The notes under the pieces: model-generated
Database searches by the model: none
Told to the model about the DNA's origin: nothing
What the model saw: only the letters and a program-made list of their open reading frames with translations
In this document: positions 7,987 to 14,544 of the stretch, one piece after another
How the letters are laid out: the number at the start of each line of letters is the position of its first letter
Position numbering within the stretch: position 1 is the first letter of the stretch
Program-made: the position numbers and the translations under genes
DNA from: Flavobacteriaceae bacterium TMED81
GTDB taxonomy: Bacteria > Bacteroidota > Bacteroidia > Flavobacteriales > Flavobacteriaceae
Assembly (NCBI GenBank): GCA_002171575.2
Contig: NHEI02000027.1
Span: forward strand, 28,552 to 43,535
Direction of reading: 5' to 3'
Length of the DNA stretch: 14,984 nt

Positions 7987-8589
7987 ATGAAGAAAAAGTT
8001 TTTTATACCAGAAAAATACCTCGAACTAGTTTTTGGGCTTGGTGCGTCAGTTGTGATAATTGGAGCACTTCTAAAAATTACACACAAAGATTTTATATTC
8101 AGTGGTAACACATGGCTTACTGCAGGATTAATCACCGAAGCTGTGATTTTTATGATTGCAGGTTTGAGAGGTTATGCCATCACTAACGATGATGACGGAG
8201 GCGAAGTAACTCCAGAGTCCGCAATTTCAGATGTATCCAAAGAAGTTGATGCGCTCAAGGAAGCTTTTACAGGTGCAACCAAACAAATCCAAAATCTGAC
8301 GGGTAGCCTTCAGTCTGCAACAATTGCAGCAGCTACTATCAAAATTCCAGAAAACTTTCAAGTGAATGTTGATGAACTCAATAATCGTCTGGCTTCGGCG
8401 AGTGTTAGCGTTTCTCAGGTACAAGACGTTTATAATAGTATTGAGAAGAGTTTAGATGGACAACCACAATCTCACAGAGATGTTGTTTCCGCTAGCGATA
8501 AACTTGTCGTCCAGTTGGAAGAAATGAACTCGCTTGTTAAGCAGCTAAACGAGAAGTATGCTGCGATATCAAAAGCAATGGGGAATTAA
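7987..8589 (+). CDS. gldL: GldL, inner-membrane motor subunit of the type IX secretion system
   Basis: A 200-residue inner-membrane protein with two N-terminal helices (about 12-29 and 42-60) and a long cytoplasmic tail, residues about 75-200, with coiled-coil character. It matches GldL/PorL, which with GldM forms the proton-driven motor that powers secretion and gliding. Charged residues expected inside the membrane are present: Lys30 at the end of helix 1 and Glu51 in TAGLITEAVIF of helix 2, which corresponds to the essential GldL glutamate described in Flavobacterium. Tyr11 and Glu13 lie at the start of helix 1. The gene starts 10 nt after gldK and ends 13 nt before gldM. ATG 7987 is the only sensible start, immediately before the short basic N-terminus. 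Confidence 0.95.
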   Translation: MKKKFFIPEKYLELVFGLGASVVIIGALLKITHKDFIFSGNTWLTAGLITEAVIFMIAGLRGYAITNDDDGGEVTPESAISDVSKEVDALKEAFTGATKQIQNLTGSLQSATIAAATIKIPENFQVNVDELNNRLASASVSVSQVQDVYNSIEKSLDGQPQSHRDVVSASDKLVVQLEEMNSLVKQLNEKYAAISKAMGN

Positions 8590-8602
8590 ATCTTTATAAC
8601 CA

Positions 8603-10297
8603 ATGGCAGCAGGAAAACAAGATTCTCGGCAGAAGATGATAAACATGATGTACCTCGTGTTTATTGCAATGCTTGCTTTAAATATCAGTAAAGAAGTATT
8701 GGCTACGCTAGGAATTTTAAATGATGATATTGAAAATTCTATAAAATCAAAAAGCGAAAAAAGCAATGAGCTCTACAGGGTATTCGCTCAAAATGCTGAA
8801 AATCCAAGCTACACCTTCGCTAATGAATGGGCTCCTGTCATAAAAAATGCCACAAATCAATATTTTGATTTTGTACAATCATTAAAAGACACATTGCTTC
8901 TCGATGAATTTGGCAAAAATAAGTACAAGAAATCTGTTGTAGTCAAGGACGGTCCAAACAGAAATGACACCCTCCTGATTACCAACTTTCAAACAATGGA
9001 CAAATCAATCGAATTAGATGATATGTTCTTTGAGGGTAATAATTATGACAGCTTAGGGCTGGTTTATGTAGATCAATTCAAAAATTATTCTACACTCATG
9101 AAATCGGTAATCGATTCAATTGTTACTAAAGAAAATCGTTTAACTGTCAAGAGAACCCCTCATGATTTTTCGATCAGTAATGATTTAATCGCTAGGAGTT
9201 TCACTTTTAAGGACTCAGTTGTTAATTCTGAGGGTACAATACAACCCTATCTTGATTACAATTTTAAAGGATTTCCAAAAATCGCATCTGTTTCAAAGTT
9301 AACTAAACTCCAATCTGATATTCGGGAATTAGAACTCCAAATGGTCGAAGCATTTAATACCAAAATACTCAGTGATGGTAGTGCAGTCAACATCAATACC
9401 TCAAAGTCGCTACTCAACGCAAAATCAACCTATTTTGTTGGAGAACGCATCAATGACGCAAAAATACTGATTGGTCGGATTGCAAGTGACTTTCAACCCG
9501 ATTCGGTGTCGATTAAAATTGATAATCGTGAGTTGGTACGAGGCAGAGACTTTACTGTTGAAGACGGGGCACTAAATCTCAATTTGGTTTTTAGCTCTGG
9601 TGGAGAAAAGAAAATTAGAGGAGATTTATTTTTCTCTGATGCCGACGGAAACCTTGAGCCAATCCCAGTTGAACAAACACTAGTGGTCAACAACCGCACT
9701 GATTTCTTTATCGAGATACCGCGCATGAATATCCTTTACAGAGGTTTACCCAACGAGATTCGTGTGATAGATCCAGAAATTTCTCAGAATAACATTCGGG
9801 TTACATCCTCTTCTGCAAACATCTCGCCTAGTGGCAGTAGCACCTTTGAGGTCAGGCCTAAAGATGGGTTTGATAAAATTGTTGTCAATGTTGGAGATAG
9901 AACAAATTCAAGAGTTAAAAAATCTAAAACGTTTAGAGTGAAAGATCTTCCTGTCATGGAAAGCTCAATCGCATACAATAACAGGTTTTACACAGGCTCT
10001 ACAGGAATCAGCAAAACTGGACTTCAAAGAGGGAAAGTTGCTGGTAAAGTGCCAAGCGATTTTGATTATGATTTAACAATAGAAGTTACTAGTTTTACTT
10101 TTTCTGTTGGAAATCTGCCTCCAATTCAAATCAAGGGGGATGGTTTACGGGATGCGTTTTCAGCGATTGAGTCACAGTCAACCGGTTCAGTTGCTTTTTT
10201 CACCAATGTTGTATCTACAGCATATTTTGAGTCCAAAGGGCGTAGAGTACCCATTAAGAATGTTAGAGTAGGGGATTTTAGTATTAAAATTAGATAA
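8603..10297 (+). CDS. gldM: GldM, periplasm-spanning motor subunit of the type IX secretion system
   Basis: A 564-residue protein with one N-terminal membrane helix and a large periplasmic region. The start MAAGKQDSRQKMINMMYLVF is diagnostic of GldM/PorM. Arg9 just before the helix matches the conserved GldM arginine, and the helix (about 12-28) pairs with GldL in the motor. The periplasmic part, from about residue 35, is predicted from the known GldM/PorM structures to fold into four domains (D1-D4) that form a dimeric shaft reaching the GldK/GldN ring. The C-terminal stretch (about 450-564) includes RFYTGSTGISKTGLQRGKVA and ends with RVGDFSIKIR. At 564 residues it is longer than the roughly 515 residues I recall for studied homologues. 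It lies 13 nt after gldL and 4 nt before gldN. Confidence 0.95.
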   Translation: MAAGKQDSRQKMINMMYLVFIAMLALNISKEVLATLGILNDDIENSIKSKSEKSNELYRVFAQNAENPSYTFANEWAPVIKNATNQYFDFVQSLKDTLLLDEFGKNKYKKSVVVKDGPNRNDTLLITNFQTMDKSIELDDMFFEGNNYDSLGLVYVDQFKNYSTLMKSVIDSIVTKENRLTVKRTPHDFSISNDLIARSFTFKDSVVNSEGTIQPYLDYNFKGFPKIASVSKLTKLQSDIRELELQMVEAFNTKILSDGSAVNINTSKSLLNAKSTYFVGERINDAKILIGRIASDFQPDSVSIKIDNRELVRGRDFTVEDGALNLNLVFSSGGEKKIRGDLFFSDADGNLEPIPVEQTLVVNNRTDFFIEIPRMNILYRGLPNEIRVIDPEISQNNIRVTSSSANISPSGSSTFEVRPKDGFDKIVVNVGDRTNSRVKKSKTFRVKDLPVMESSIAYNNRFYTGSTGISKTGLQRGKVAGKVPSDFDYDLTIEVTSFTFSVGNLPPIQIKGDGLRDAFSAIESQSTGSVAFFTNVVSTAYFESKGRRVPIKNVRVGDFSIKIR

Positions 10298-10301
10298 GAT
10301 T

Positions 10302-11282
10302 ATGAACAAGTTCTTCATTTTTGTATTTATTTTATCGAGCTTTTACGTCAGTGGGCAATTTAACTTATTGAACGCCTCTTCACCAGAGGAGGTTGGCGTT
10401 AAAACCGAAAAGCAAGAAGAACTAGACTTTAATGAACCACTTGCTTATCCATATGTAGATGACAAAGACATTCTGTGGAGTAAAGTTGTTTATGAATATA
10501 TTGATGGGTATGAGCAGTTTAACTACCCGTTGTTTTACCCACTTTTAGATTCAGAATTTCCTTCTGATCGAAAATCATTGTGGAGAATTCTACGGCAGTA
10601 CATTTTTGAACAAACTGTGCAAGATGAAGCCGATTTGGAGACAGAGGGGAATGAAGAAAAAGAAGTTCTAGTTATATACAACCCTGCCTACAGAAACTTC
10701 AATGTAAAAGAGATAGCAGACCTACGGTCACCGAGACAAGAAGGGAGCGAAGGTTTTTCTTTAGTGGAAGGGATTGGTTTAGAAGATTCAAATCTAGACG
10801 GAGTTGTTGATGACAATGACATTACGTATCTAAAATCTTCTAATATAGTGGGATATAACATCAAAGGCTTGTGGTACTTTGATAAGAAATACGGTGAATT
10901 ACGATATCGGCTTATTGGAATTCAACCTGTCGGTTATGTCGAGTTTGATTTAAATTCTGCGCAAATTGACTTTGAGAGTGGCGCAACGCAAAACGAACCA
11001 ACACCAAAGGCCTTATTTTGGCTATGGTACAGAGATATTCGAGATATTTTGCATAAGCACTATGTATTTAGTGATAAAAACAACTCAAAACGTATATCTT
11101 ACGATCAGCTTCTTCTTTCTAGAAGATTTCATACCTATCTATATCGAATTGATAACGTCATGGACGATAGAGAGTTAATAAATACCCCCTACATTAACGA
11201 TGATCCTTACCTACGTATTACTGAGTCTCAGCGCCTAAAAGAAATCATTCGAAATTTTGAGCATGACATGTGGAGCAACTAG
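10302..11282 (+). CDS. gldN: GldN, periplasmic ring component of the type IX secretion system
   Basis: A 326-residue secreted protein with a Sec signal peptide MNKFFIFVFILSSFYVSG and likely cleavage before Gln19. It matches GldN/PorN, which binds GldK to form the periplasmic ring and contacts the C-terminal part of GldM. Recognisable family segments are DKDILWSKVVYEYID (54-68), FNYPLFYPL (73-81), IKGLWYFDKKYGELRYRLIG (187-206) and ALFWLWYRDIRDILHKHYVF (about 228-247). Residues 162-173, DSNLDGVVDDND, form a full EF-hand-type calcium-binding loop, which I do not recall as a standard feature of GldN. The gene begins 4 nt after gldM, closing the operon. A 14-nt perfect palindrome spans the stop codon, but no T-run follows it. 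No second copy (gldO) is present here. Confidence 0.95.
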   Translation: MNKFFIFVFILSSFYVSGQFNLLNASSPEEVGVKTEKQEELDFNEPLAYPYVDDKDILWSKVVYEYIDGYEQFNYPLFYPLLDSEFPSDRKSLWRILRQYIFEQTVQDEADLETEGNEEKEVLVIYNPAYRNFNVKEIADLRSPRQEGSEGFSLVEGIGLEDSNLDGVVDDNDITYLKSSNIVGYNIKGLWYFDKKYGELRYRLIGIQPVGYVEFDLNSAQIDFESGATQNEPTPKALFWLWYRDIRDILHKHYVFSDKNNSKRISYDQLLLSRRFHTYLYRIDNVMDDRELINTPYINDDPYLRITESQRLKEIIRNFEHDMWSN

Positions 11283-11313
11283 TTGCTAATCATCTGCCAT
11301 CACACTACCTTTA
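11283..11313 (+). promoter_or_regulatory. Candidate promoter for the FAD-dependent oxidoreductase
   Basis: TTG at 11283-11285, a 20-nt spacer and TACCTTTA at 11306-11313 match the Bacteroidetes pattern TTG-N17-23-TAnnTTTG except for the last base. Predicted transcription start is about 11318, some 17 nt before the GTG start at 11335. With 52 nt between gldN and this gene, separate transcription is plausible but unproven. Confidence 0.35.
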
Positions 11314-11334
11314 CAGAAGTATTAATCTAACAAA

Positions 11335-12375
11335 GTGATCGACTATATCATTGTCGGCCTGGGATTATCTGGTCTTTCCTTTTGTCAAAAACTCTCAAGC
11401 CATCAAAAATCTTTTGTTGTCATAGACCATGGCAAGCAATCTGCCAGTCTCGTTGGATCTGGACTCTTCAATCCGATTGCCCTTAAACGAACCAAACCCG
11501 CATGGAGGGGTCATCAACTGATGACTATGGCAATTCCCTTTTATAAAGCCCTAGAAATCGATTTGGGGATTCAATGTGTACATCACGCTCCAATTCTAAA
11601 GATTATGCAGCAAACAGCGGATATCAACGACTGGCACCGCGCCAGTGCAATCGTCGACTGTAAATCGTACATAAACCATGATATCGTGCAAAATACAAAC
11701 CCAGTCATTACAGCACCACTTGGTTTTGGAGTTGTAAAGAACACGGGTTGGGTAGATACCGCATTGCTCGTAGAGCGATATTCTCTTTTACTGGAGAGTA
11801 AAAAGATCTTAATCAAAACCTTATTTGATTCTAATGCCTTACAGCTTACAGAGAATGGGGTTCGATACGGAAAGATAGAAGCCAAACATATCGTTTTCAC
11901 ACAAGGGATTGGTCTGATTAGCAATCCGAGATTTTCATTTATACCACTTCAAAAGACCAAAGGGGAGTTGATGGTTATTGAATTTGAGGATTTACAAGAA
12001 AAGTCCATTATACATGGTGGGGTATTTATGATTCCCCTTGGTAACAACAGATATCGAGTTGGATCTACCTACAACTGGCGAGACCAAGGCGAGGGGCCTA
12101 CGACAAGCGCTCGGATCAGTTTACAAAAAAAGTTGAATAAGATTATCTCTGCCCCATTTCAAATCATAAGCCAATCTGCAGGCTTCCGTCCTACGACCCC
12201 TGATAGAAGACCTGTCATTGGAGTCCATCCCGAATTTCCTCAACTAGCCGTATGTAATGGTATGGGGTCACGTGGAGTTTTACAAGCTCCGTTTTGTGCA
12301 GGAACCCTCTACGATCATATCGAGAACGGAACTCCGATCCCTCAAGAAACCAACATAAATCGGTTTAAATATTAG
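11335..12375 (+). CDS. FAD-dependent oxidoreductase (DAO family)
   Basis: A 346-residue flavoenzyme of the D-amino-acid oxidase-like (DAO) superfamily. The N-terminal Rossmann motif IIVGLGLSGLSF (5-16) has the GxGxxG FAD-binding loop, and Asp31 in VVIDHG ends the second strand. A middle segment GFGVVKNTGWVDTALLV and the block PLQKTKGELMVIEFED are typical of the substrate domain. The C-terminal FAD-contact region includes GFRPTTPDRRPVIG (283-296) and NGMGSRGVLQAPF (308-320). The family oxidises amines or amino acids; MnmC-like and glycine-oxidase-like members look closest in layout, but the substrate cannot be read from sequence. Translation starts at GTG 11335, directly before the Rossmann strand. 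It follows gldN on the same strand with its own candidate promoter, and a T9SS role is not shown. Confidence 0.85.
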   Translation: MIDYIIVGLGLSGLSFCQKLSSHQKSFVVIDHGKQSASLVGSGLFNPIALKRTKPAWRGHQLMTMAIPFYKALEIDLGIQCVHHAPILKIMQQTADINDWHRASAIVDCKSYINHDIVQNTNPVITAPLGFGVVKNTGWVDTALLVERYSLLLESKKILIKTLFDSNALQLTENGVRYGKIEAKHIVFTQGIGLISNPRFSFIPLQKTKGELMVIEFEDLQEKSIIHGGVFMIPLGNNRYRVGSTYNWRDQGEGPTTSARISLQKKLNKIISAPFQIISQSAGFRPTTPDRRPVIGVHPEFPQLAVCNGMGSRGVLQAPFCAGTLYDHIENGTPIPQETNINRFKY

Positions 12376-12481
12376 GTTTTTCCTTCGTAAAAGGGTGATT
12401 ATTCTTGTTGATGTTAATTTCTTTTTCAATTCAATCTAAGGCCATGTTAAAGAATGATCTCCTTCTGATTACTAAGAATAA

Positions 12482-12546
12482 ATCTATCTCTAATTTTATT
12501 TATAACTACCTTATTATCAAGTATATAAATAAAATTAGAGATAGAT
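12482..12546. repeat. Perfect 23-bp inverted repeat with 19-nt loop
   Basis: The arms 12482-12504 and 12524-12546 are perfect reverse complements (left arm begins ATCTATCTCTAATTTT). Past one mismatch, three more pairs form (12478-12480 with 12548-12550). The loop 12505-12523 is unpaired. The stem is AT-rich, with only three G:C pairs, and no T-run follows on either strand, so it is not a typical intrinsic terminator. It lies in the 310-nt gap between the FAD oxidoreductase and the 64-aa gene. Apart from this repeat, an imperfect hairpin at 12591-12614 and the promoter at 12639-12669, I see nothing convincing in the gap. It could be a transcript-end stabiliser, a bidirectional hairpin or the remnant of a small mobile repeat; sequence alone does not decide. 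Confidence 0.85.
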
Positions 12547-12638
12547 CTATAATTCATTTCAAAGCAAAGTTCCCTAAATTATAACAAATGGAAACCTTTT
12601 AAAAAAGAGGGTTCATATTCGTTAATTTGTCAACAAGA

Positions 12639-12669
12639 TTGATAATCTGCGAAAAAATGTGTATTTTTA
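12639..12669 (+). promoter_or_regulatory. Promoter of the 64-aa conserved protein gene
   Basis: TTG at 12639-12641, a 20-nt spacer and TATTTTTA at 12662-12669 fit TTG-N17-23-TAnnTTTG with one mismatch in the last base. Predicted transcription start is about 12674, giving a leader of about 12 nt before the ATG at 12686. This placement rules against an upstream in-frame GTG at 12659 as the start. Confidence 0.5.
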
Positions 12670-12685
12670 TATAAAATTATTAATC

Positions 12686-12880
12686 ATGGCTTATTCATTT
12701 GAAAACAGTAAAGGAAAAACGTATTACTTACACACCAAAGATGTAACGCTTAAAGGTGGTAGAAATCAAACAATTTATTACTTCGCAAAAGACCAACGCA
12801 GCAATGCTTGCGATCTACCTGCTGGTAAGAAGGTTGTAGAGAATGAAAGAACAGGACTTCCATTTGTAAAGTCAGTTTAA
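12686..12880 (+). CDS. Conserved small protein of unknown function (64 aa)
   Basis: A 64-residue, soluble-looking basic protein starting MAYSFENSKGKTYYLHTKDV. It contains the pattern TYYLHxKDVTLKGGRNQTIYYFA (about 12-34), then LPAGKKVVENERTGLPFVK (44-62). I recall short proteins of this type, with GGR-Q-IY-FA and PAG-VVEN-RTGLP segments, in several bacterial groups, always hypothetical; I cannot name a family. No signal peptide, membrane helix or cysteine pair is seen (one Cys, residue 42). The gene stands alone with its own promoter and a strong terminator 23 nt after the stop, so it is probably expressed as a separate short mRNA. ATG 12686 is chosen over an upstream GTG (12659) because the latter precedes the predicted transcription start. 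Confidence 0.85.
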   Translation: MAYSFENSKGKTYYLHTKDVTLKGGRNQTIYYFAKDQRSNACDLPAGKKVVENERTGLPFVKSV

Positions 12881-12903
12881 TCGATACGTTTACCAAAACA
12901 AAG

Positions 12904-12930
12904 AAAACCCCGTAATAACGGGGTTTTTTT
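12904..12930 (+). terminator. Intrinsic terminator after the 64-aa gene
   Basis: The stem AAAACCCCGT / ACGGGGTTTT (10 bp, GC core of 6 bp) has a 4-nt loop AATA and ends in seven T residues (12924-12930). This is a textbook rho-independent terminator 23 nt after the stop at 12880. Its symmetric A/T flanks mean it may also stop the convergent minus-strand gene, although the T-run on that strand is only four bases. Confidence 0.92.
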
Positions 12931-12949
12931 ATGAAAATAAATCAGTTCT

Positions 12950-13384
12950 TTATCGTTTATAAGCGATACTGGCCATCACGCCGGTAACTGCATAGGTCAC
13001 GACCCAAAATACAGCATCGACTAGATGTCCAGTCGCAGTCATCCGCATTTCGGTTCCGTACATGACAAGTCCGATACCCGCCCCAAAAAAGAGACCGATC
13101 AGGACTCCAAATTGAATACCACTACGAACATTGTATGAACCTAACCCCCATTTTTCATAAATTAACGAAAACAGGTAAGCCATAATGAGGCAACCGAGAG
13201 TAAGGGGTAAGAGAAGCATGTCATCTCCTCTAGAAACGTCTGTGATCACTTGACTTTCGAAAAAGTCAACTGCTAGGTAAGCGTAAAAAATCCAGGGGAA
13301 AAAGTAAATAACAACAAAAGATGCGAAAGTAGAAATGATTCTAGGTTTACTAAAAATGATTTTAAGAATTTGGTTAAACACCAC
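12950..13384 (-). CDS. Hypothetical four-helix membrane protein
   Basis: A 144-residue integral membrane protein I cannot assign with confidence. Four hydrophobic helices are visible at about residues 18-39, 56-76, 89-109 and 119-142, joined by short loops. The third and fourth helices contain QFGVLIGLFFGAGIGLVMYG and HLVDAVFWVVTYAVTGVMA. The layout resembles small uncharacterised families such as DUF1761 or DUF2177, but this is only a visual similarity. The start is uncertain: GTG at 13384 and a second GTG at 13381 are both possible, and no ATG lies before the first helix. It is transcribed away from mvaD across a 68-nt shared upstream region, and it converges on the terminator at 12904-12930. 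Confidence 0.75.
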   Translation of the reverse strand: MVFNQILKIIFSKPRIISTFASFVVIYFFPWIFYAYLAVDFFESQVITDVSRGDDMLLLPLTLGCLIMAYLFSLIYEKWGLGSYNVRSGIQFGVLIGLFFGAGIGLVMYGTEMRMTATGHLVDAVFWVVTYAVTGVMASIAYKR

Positions 13385-13437
13385 TAATATAGTAAAACTC
13401 TAGTGCAGTTAAATGGGTCATAATAAAATATCGGTGC

Positions 13438-13445
13438 TATCTTTG
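13438..13445 (+). promoter_or_regulatory. Candidate -7 promoter element for the mevalonate genes
   Basis: TATCTTTG is an exact TAnnTTTG match ending 7 nt before the mvaD ATG, so the transcript would have almost no leader. A TGG at 13414-13416, with a 21-nt spacer, is a poor -33 element. The region 13385-13452 is shared with the divergent membrane-protein gene. Confidence 0.45.
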
Positions 13446-13452
13446 TGCATCT

Positions 13453-14535
13453 ATGAATGACAATGCGCAGTTTGTCCCTACAACTGAGGGGAATGAAATT
13501 CCCTCATTCCAAACAACATGGTCAGCGCCCAGCAATATTGCTTTGGTCAAGTATTGGGGAAAAAAAGAGCTGCAAATCCCTTGCAACCCCTCTGTCAGTT
13601 TTACATTAGACCAGTGCCGAACAACGACTTCGGTAAGATTTGAAAGACTCAAAGACAATCTAGACCATCTTTCATTAGCACTTCAGTATGACGGAAAGCC
13701 TGTTCCCTCTTTTGAGCCGAAAGTGAAAACTTTTATTGACAGAATCCTGCCATATGCACCCTATCTAAAAGAGTATCATCTCCTAATAGACACTATAAAT
13801 TCCTTTCCGCACAGCAGTGGAATTGCTTCGTCTGCATCGGCCATGAGTGCCCTTGCTGCAGCAATAATGGATCTTGAAAAACAGATTTATCCCTCACTCA
13901 CTGCAGAAGATCAAATAAAAAAGTGTTCATTTCTCGCTCGATTGGGCTCAGGAAGTTCAGCTCGTAGCGTGGAGGGCCCTCTTGTGCTTTGGGGAGAGCA
14001 TACCGCAACGCCTGACAGCAGCGATTTATTTGGTGTTCGCTTGACAAAAGCAGCAGATGTTTTTAAAACCTATCATGATACCATACTATTAGTTGACAAG
14101 GGACAAAAAGAAGTCAGTAGTACAATTGGTCACAACCTGATGCATAACCATCCCTTTGCGGAAAACCGTTTTACGCAAGCCAAAGCTCACTATCAAGCCC
14201 TATTAACGATTTTAGAAATGGGAGACATGGATGGGTTTAATGATTTAGTTGAGCGAGAGGCATTGAGTTTACATGCCATGATGTTGACCTCTTCACCTTC
14301 TTATATTTTGATGCACCCAAACACCATTCAAATTATACAAGAGGTAAGAAGATATCGCAAGACAACAGGCTTAAATCTTACATTCACGCTTGATGCAGGA
14401 GCAAATGTACATTTGTTGTACCCAGCACACGAAGCAGAGAAAATCGACCAATTTATTGCGTCCGATATGCGCAAATATTGCCAAGACAATGAATTGATTT
14501 ACGATCGAGTTGGCACAGGACTAAAAAAAGTGTAG
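13453..14535 (+). CDS. mvaD: Diphosphomevalonate decarboxylase
   Basis: A 360-residue GHMP-superfamily enzyme that converts mevalonate 5-diphosphate to isopentenyl diphosphate using ATP, the last step of the mevalonate route to isoprenoids. The signatures are clear: WSAPSNIALVKYWGKKE (23-39), the phosphate-binding loop PHSSGIASSASAMSALA (118-134), the RLGSGSSARSVEGPLVLWGEH block (about 161-181) and TLDAGANVHLLYP near the C-terminus. Asp314 in that last block is the expected catalytic aspartate. An N-terminal extension of about 22 residues precedes the first motif, as I recall for other Bacteroidetes homologues. ATG 13453 is the first start after the -7 element. A mevalonate-kinase-like gene follows after 9 nt, so the two form part of a mevalonate operon. 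Confidence 0.95.
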   Translation: MNDNAQFVPTTEGNEIPSFQTTWSAPSNIALVKYWGKKELQIPCNPSVSFTLDQCRTTTSVRFERLKDNLDHLSLALQYDGKPVPSFEPKVKTFIDRILPYAPYLKEYHLLIDTINSFPHSSGIASSASAMSALAAAIMDLEKQIYPSLTAEDQIKKCSFLARLGSGSSARSVEGPLVLWGEHTATPDSSDLFGVRLTKAADVFKTYHDTILLVDKGQKEVSSTIGHNLMHNHPFAENRFTQAKAHYQALLTILEMGDMDGFNDLVEREALSLHAMMLTSSPSYILMHPNTIQIIQEVRRYRKTTGLNLTFTLDAGANVHLLYPAHEAEKIDQFIASDMRKYCQDNELIYDRVGTGLKKV

Positions 14536-14544
14536 CTTTAACAC

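Noticed and set aside
11274..11287. Perfect 14-nt palindrome AGCAACTAGTTGCT over the gldN stop codon, considered as a terminator or operator
   Set aside because: It has no loop, so an RNA hairpin would be short and weak, and no T-run follows. A site of this size may arise by chance.
12411..12584. A 57-codon open frame from an ATG, on the plus strand in the gap after the FAD oxidoreductase
   Set aside because: Its product is a low-complexity mix of Ile, Lys, Asn, Ser and Leu from AT-rich DNA. It covers both arms of the inverted repeat, has no recognisable motif and no promoter at a suitable distance. Chance is the simpler explanation.
12591..12614. Imperfect hairpin with arms GAAACC and GGGTTC, considered as a terminator
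   Set aside because: The stem has a mismatch and a bulge, and no T-run follows the 3' arm. It also lies directly upstream of the promoter for the 64-aa gene.
12376..12685. The longest gene-free stretch checked for tRNA, riboswitch or CRISPR-like structure
   Set aside because: No cloverleaf, no spaced direct repeats and no known riboswitch core was seen; only the inverted repeat and a promoter are supported.
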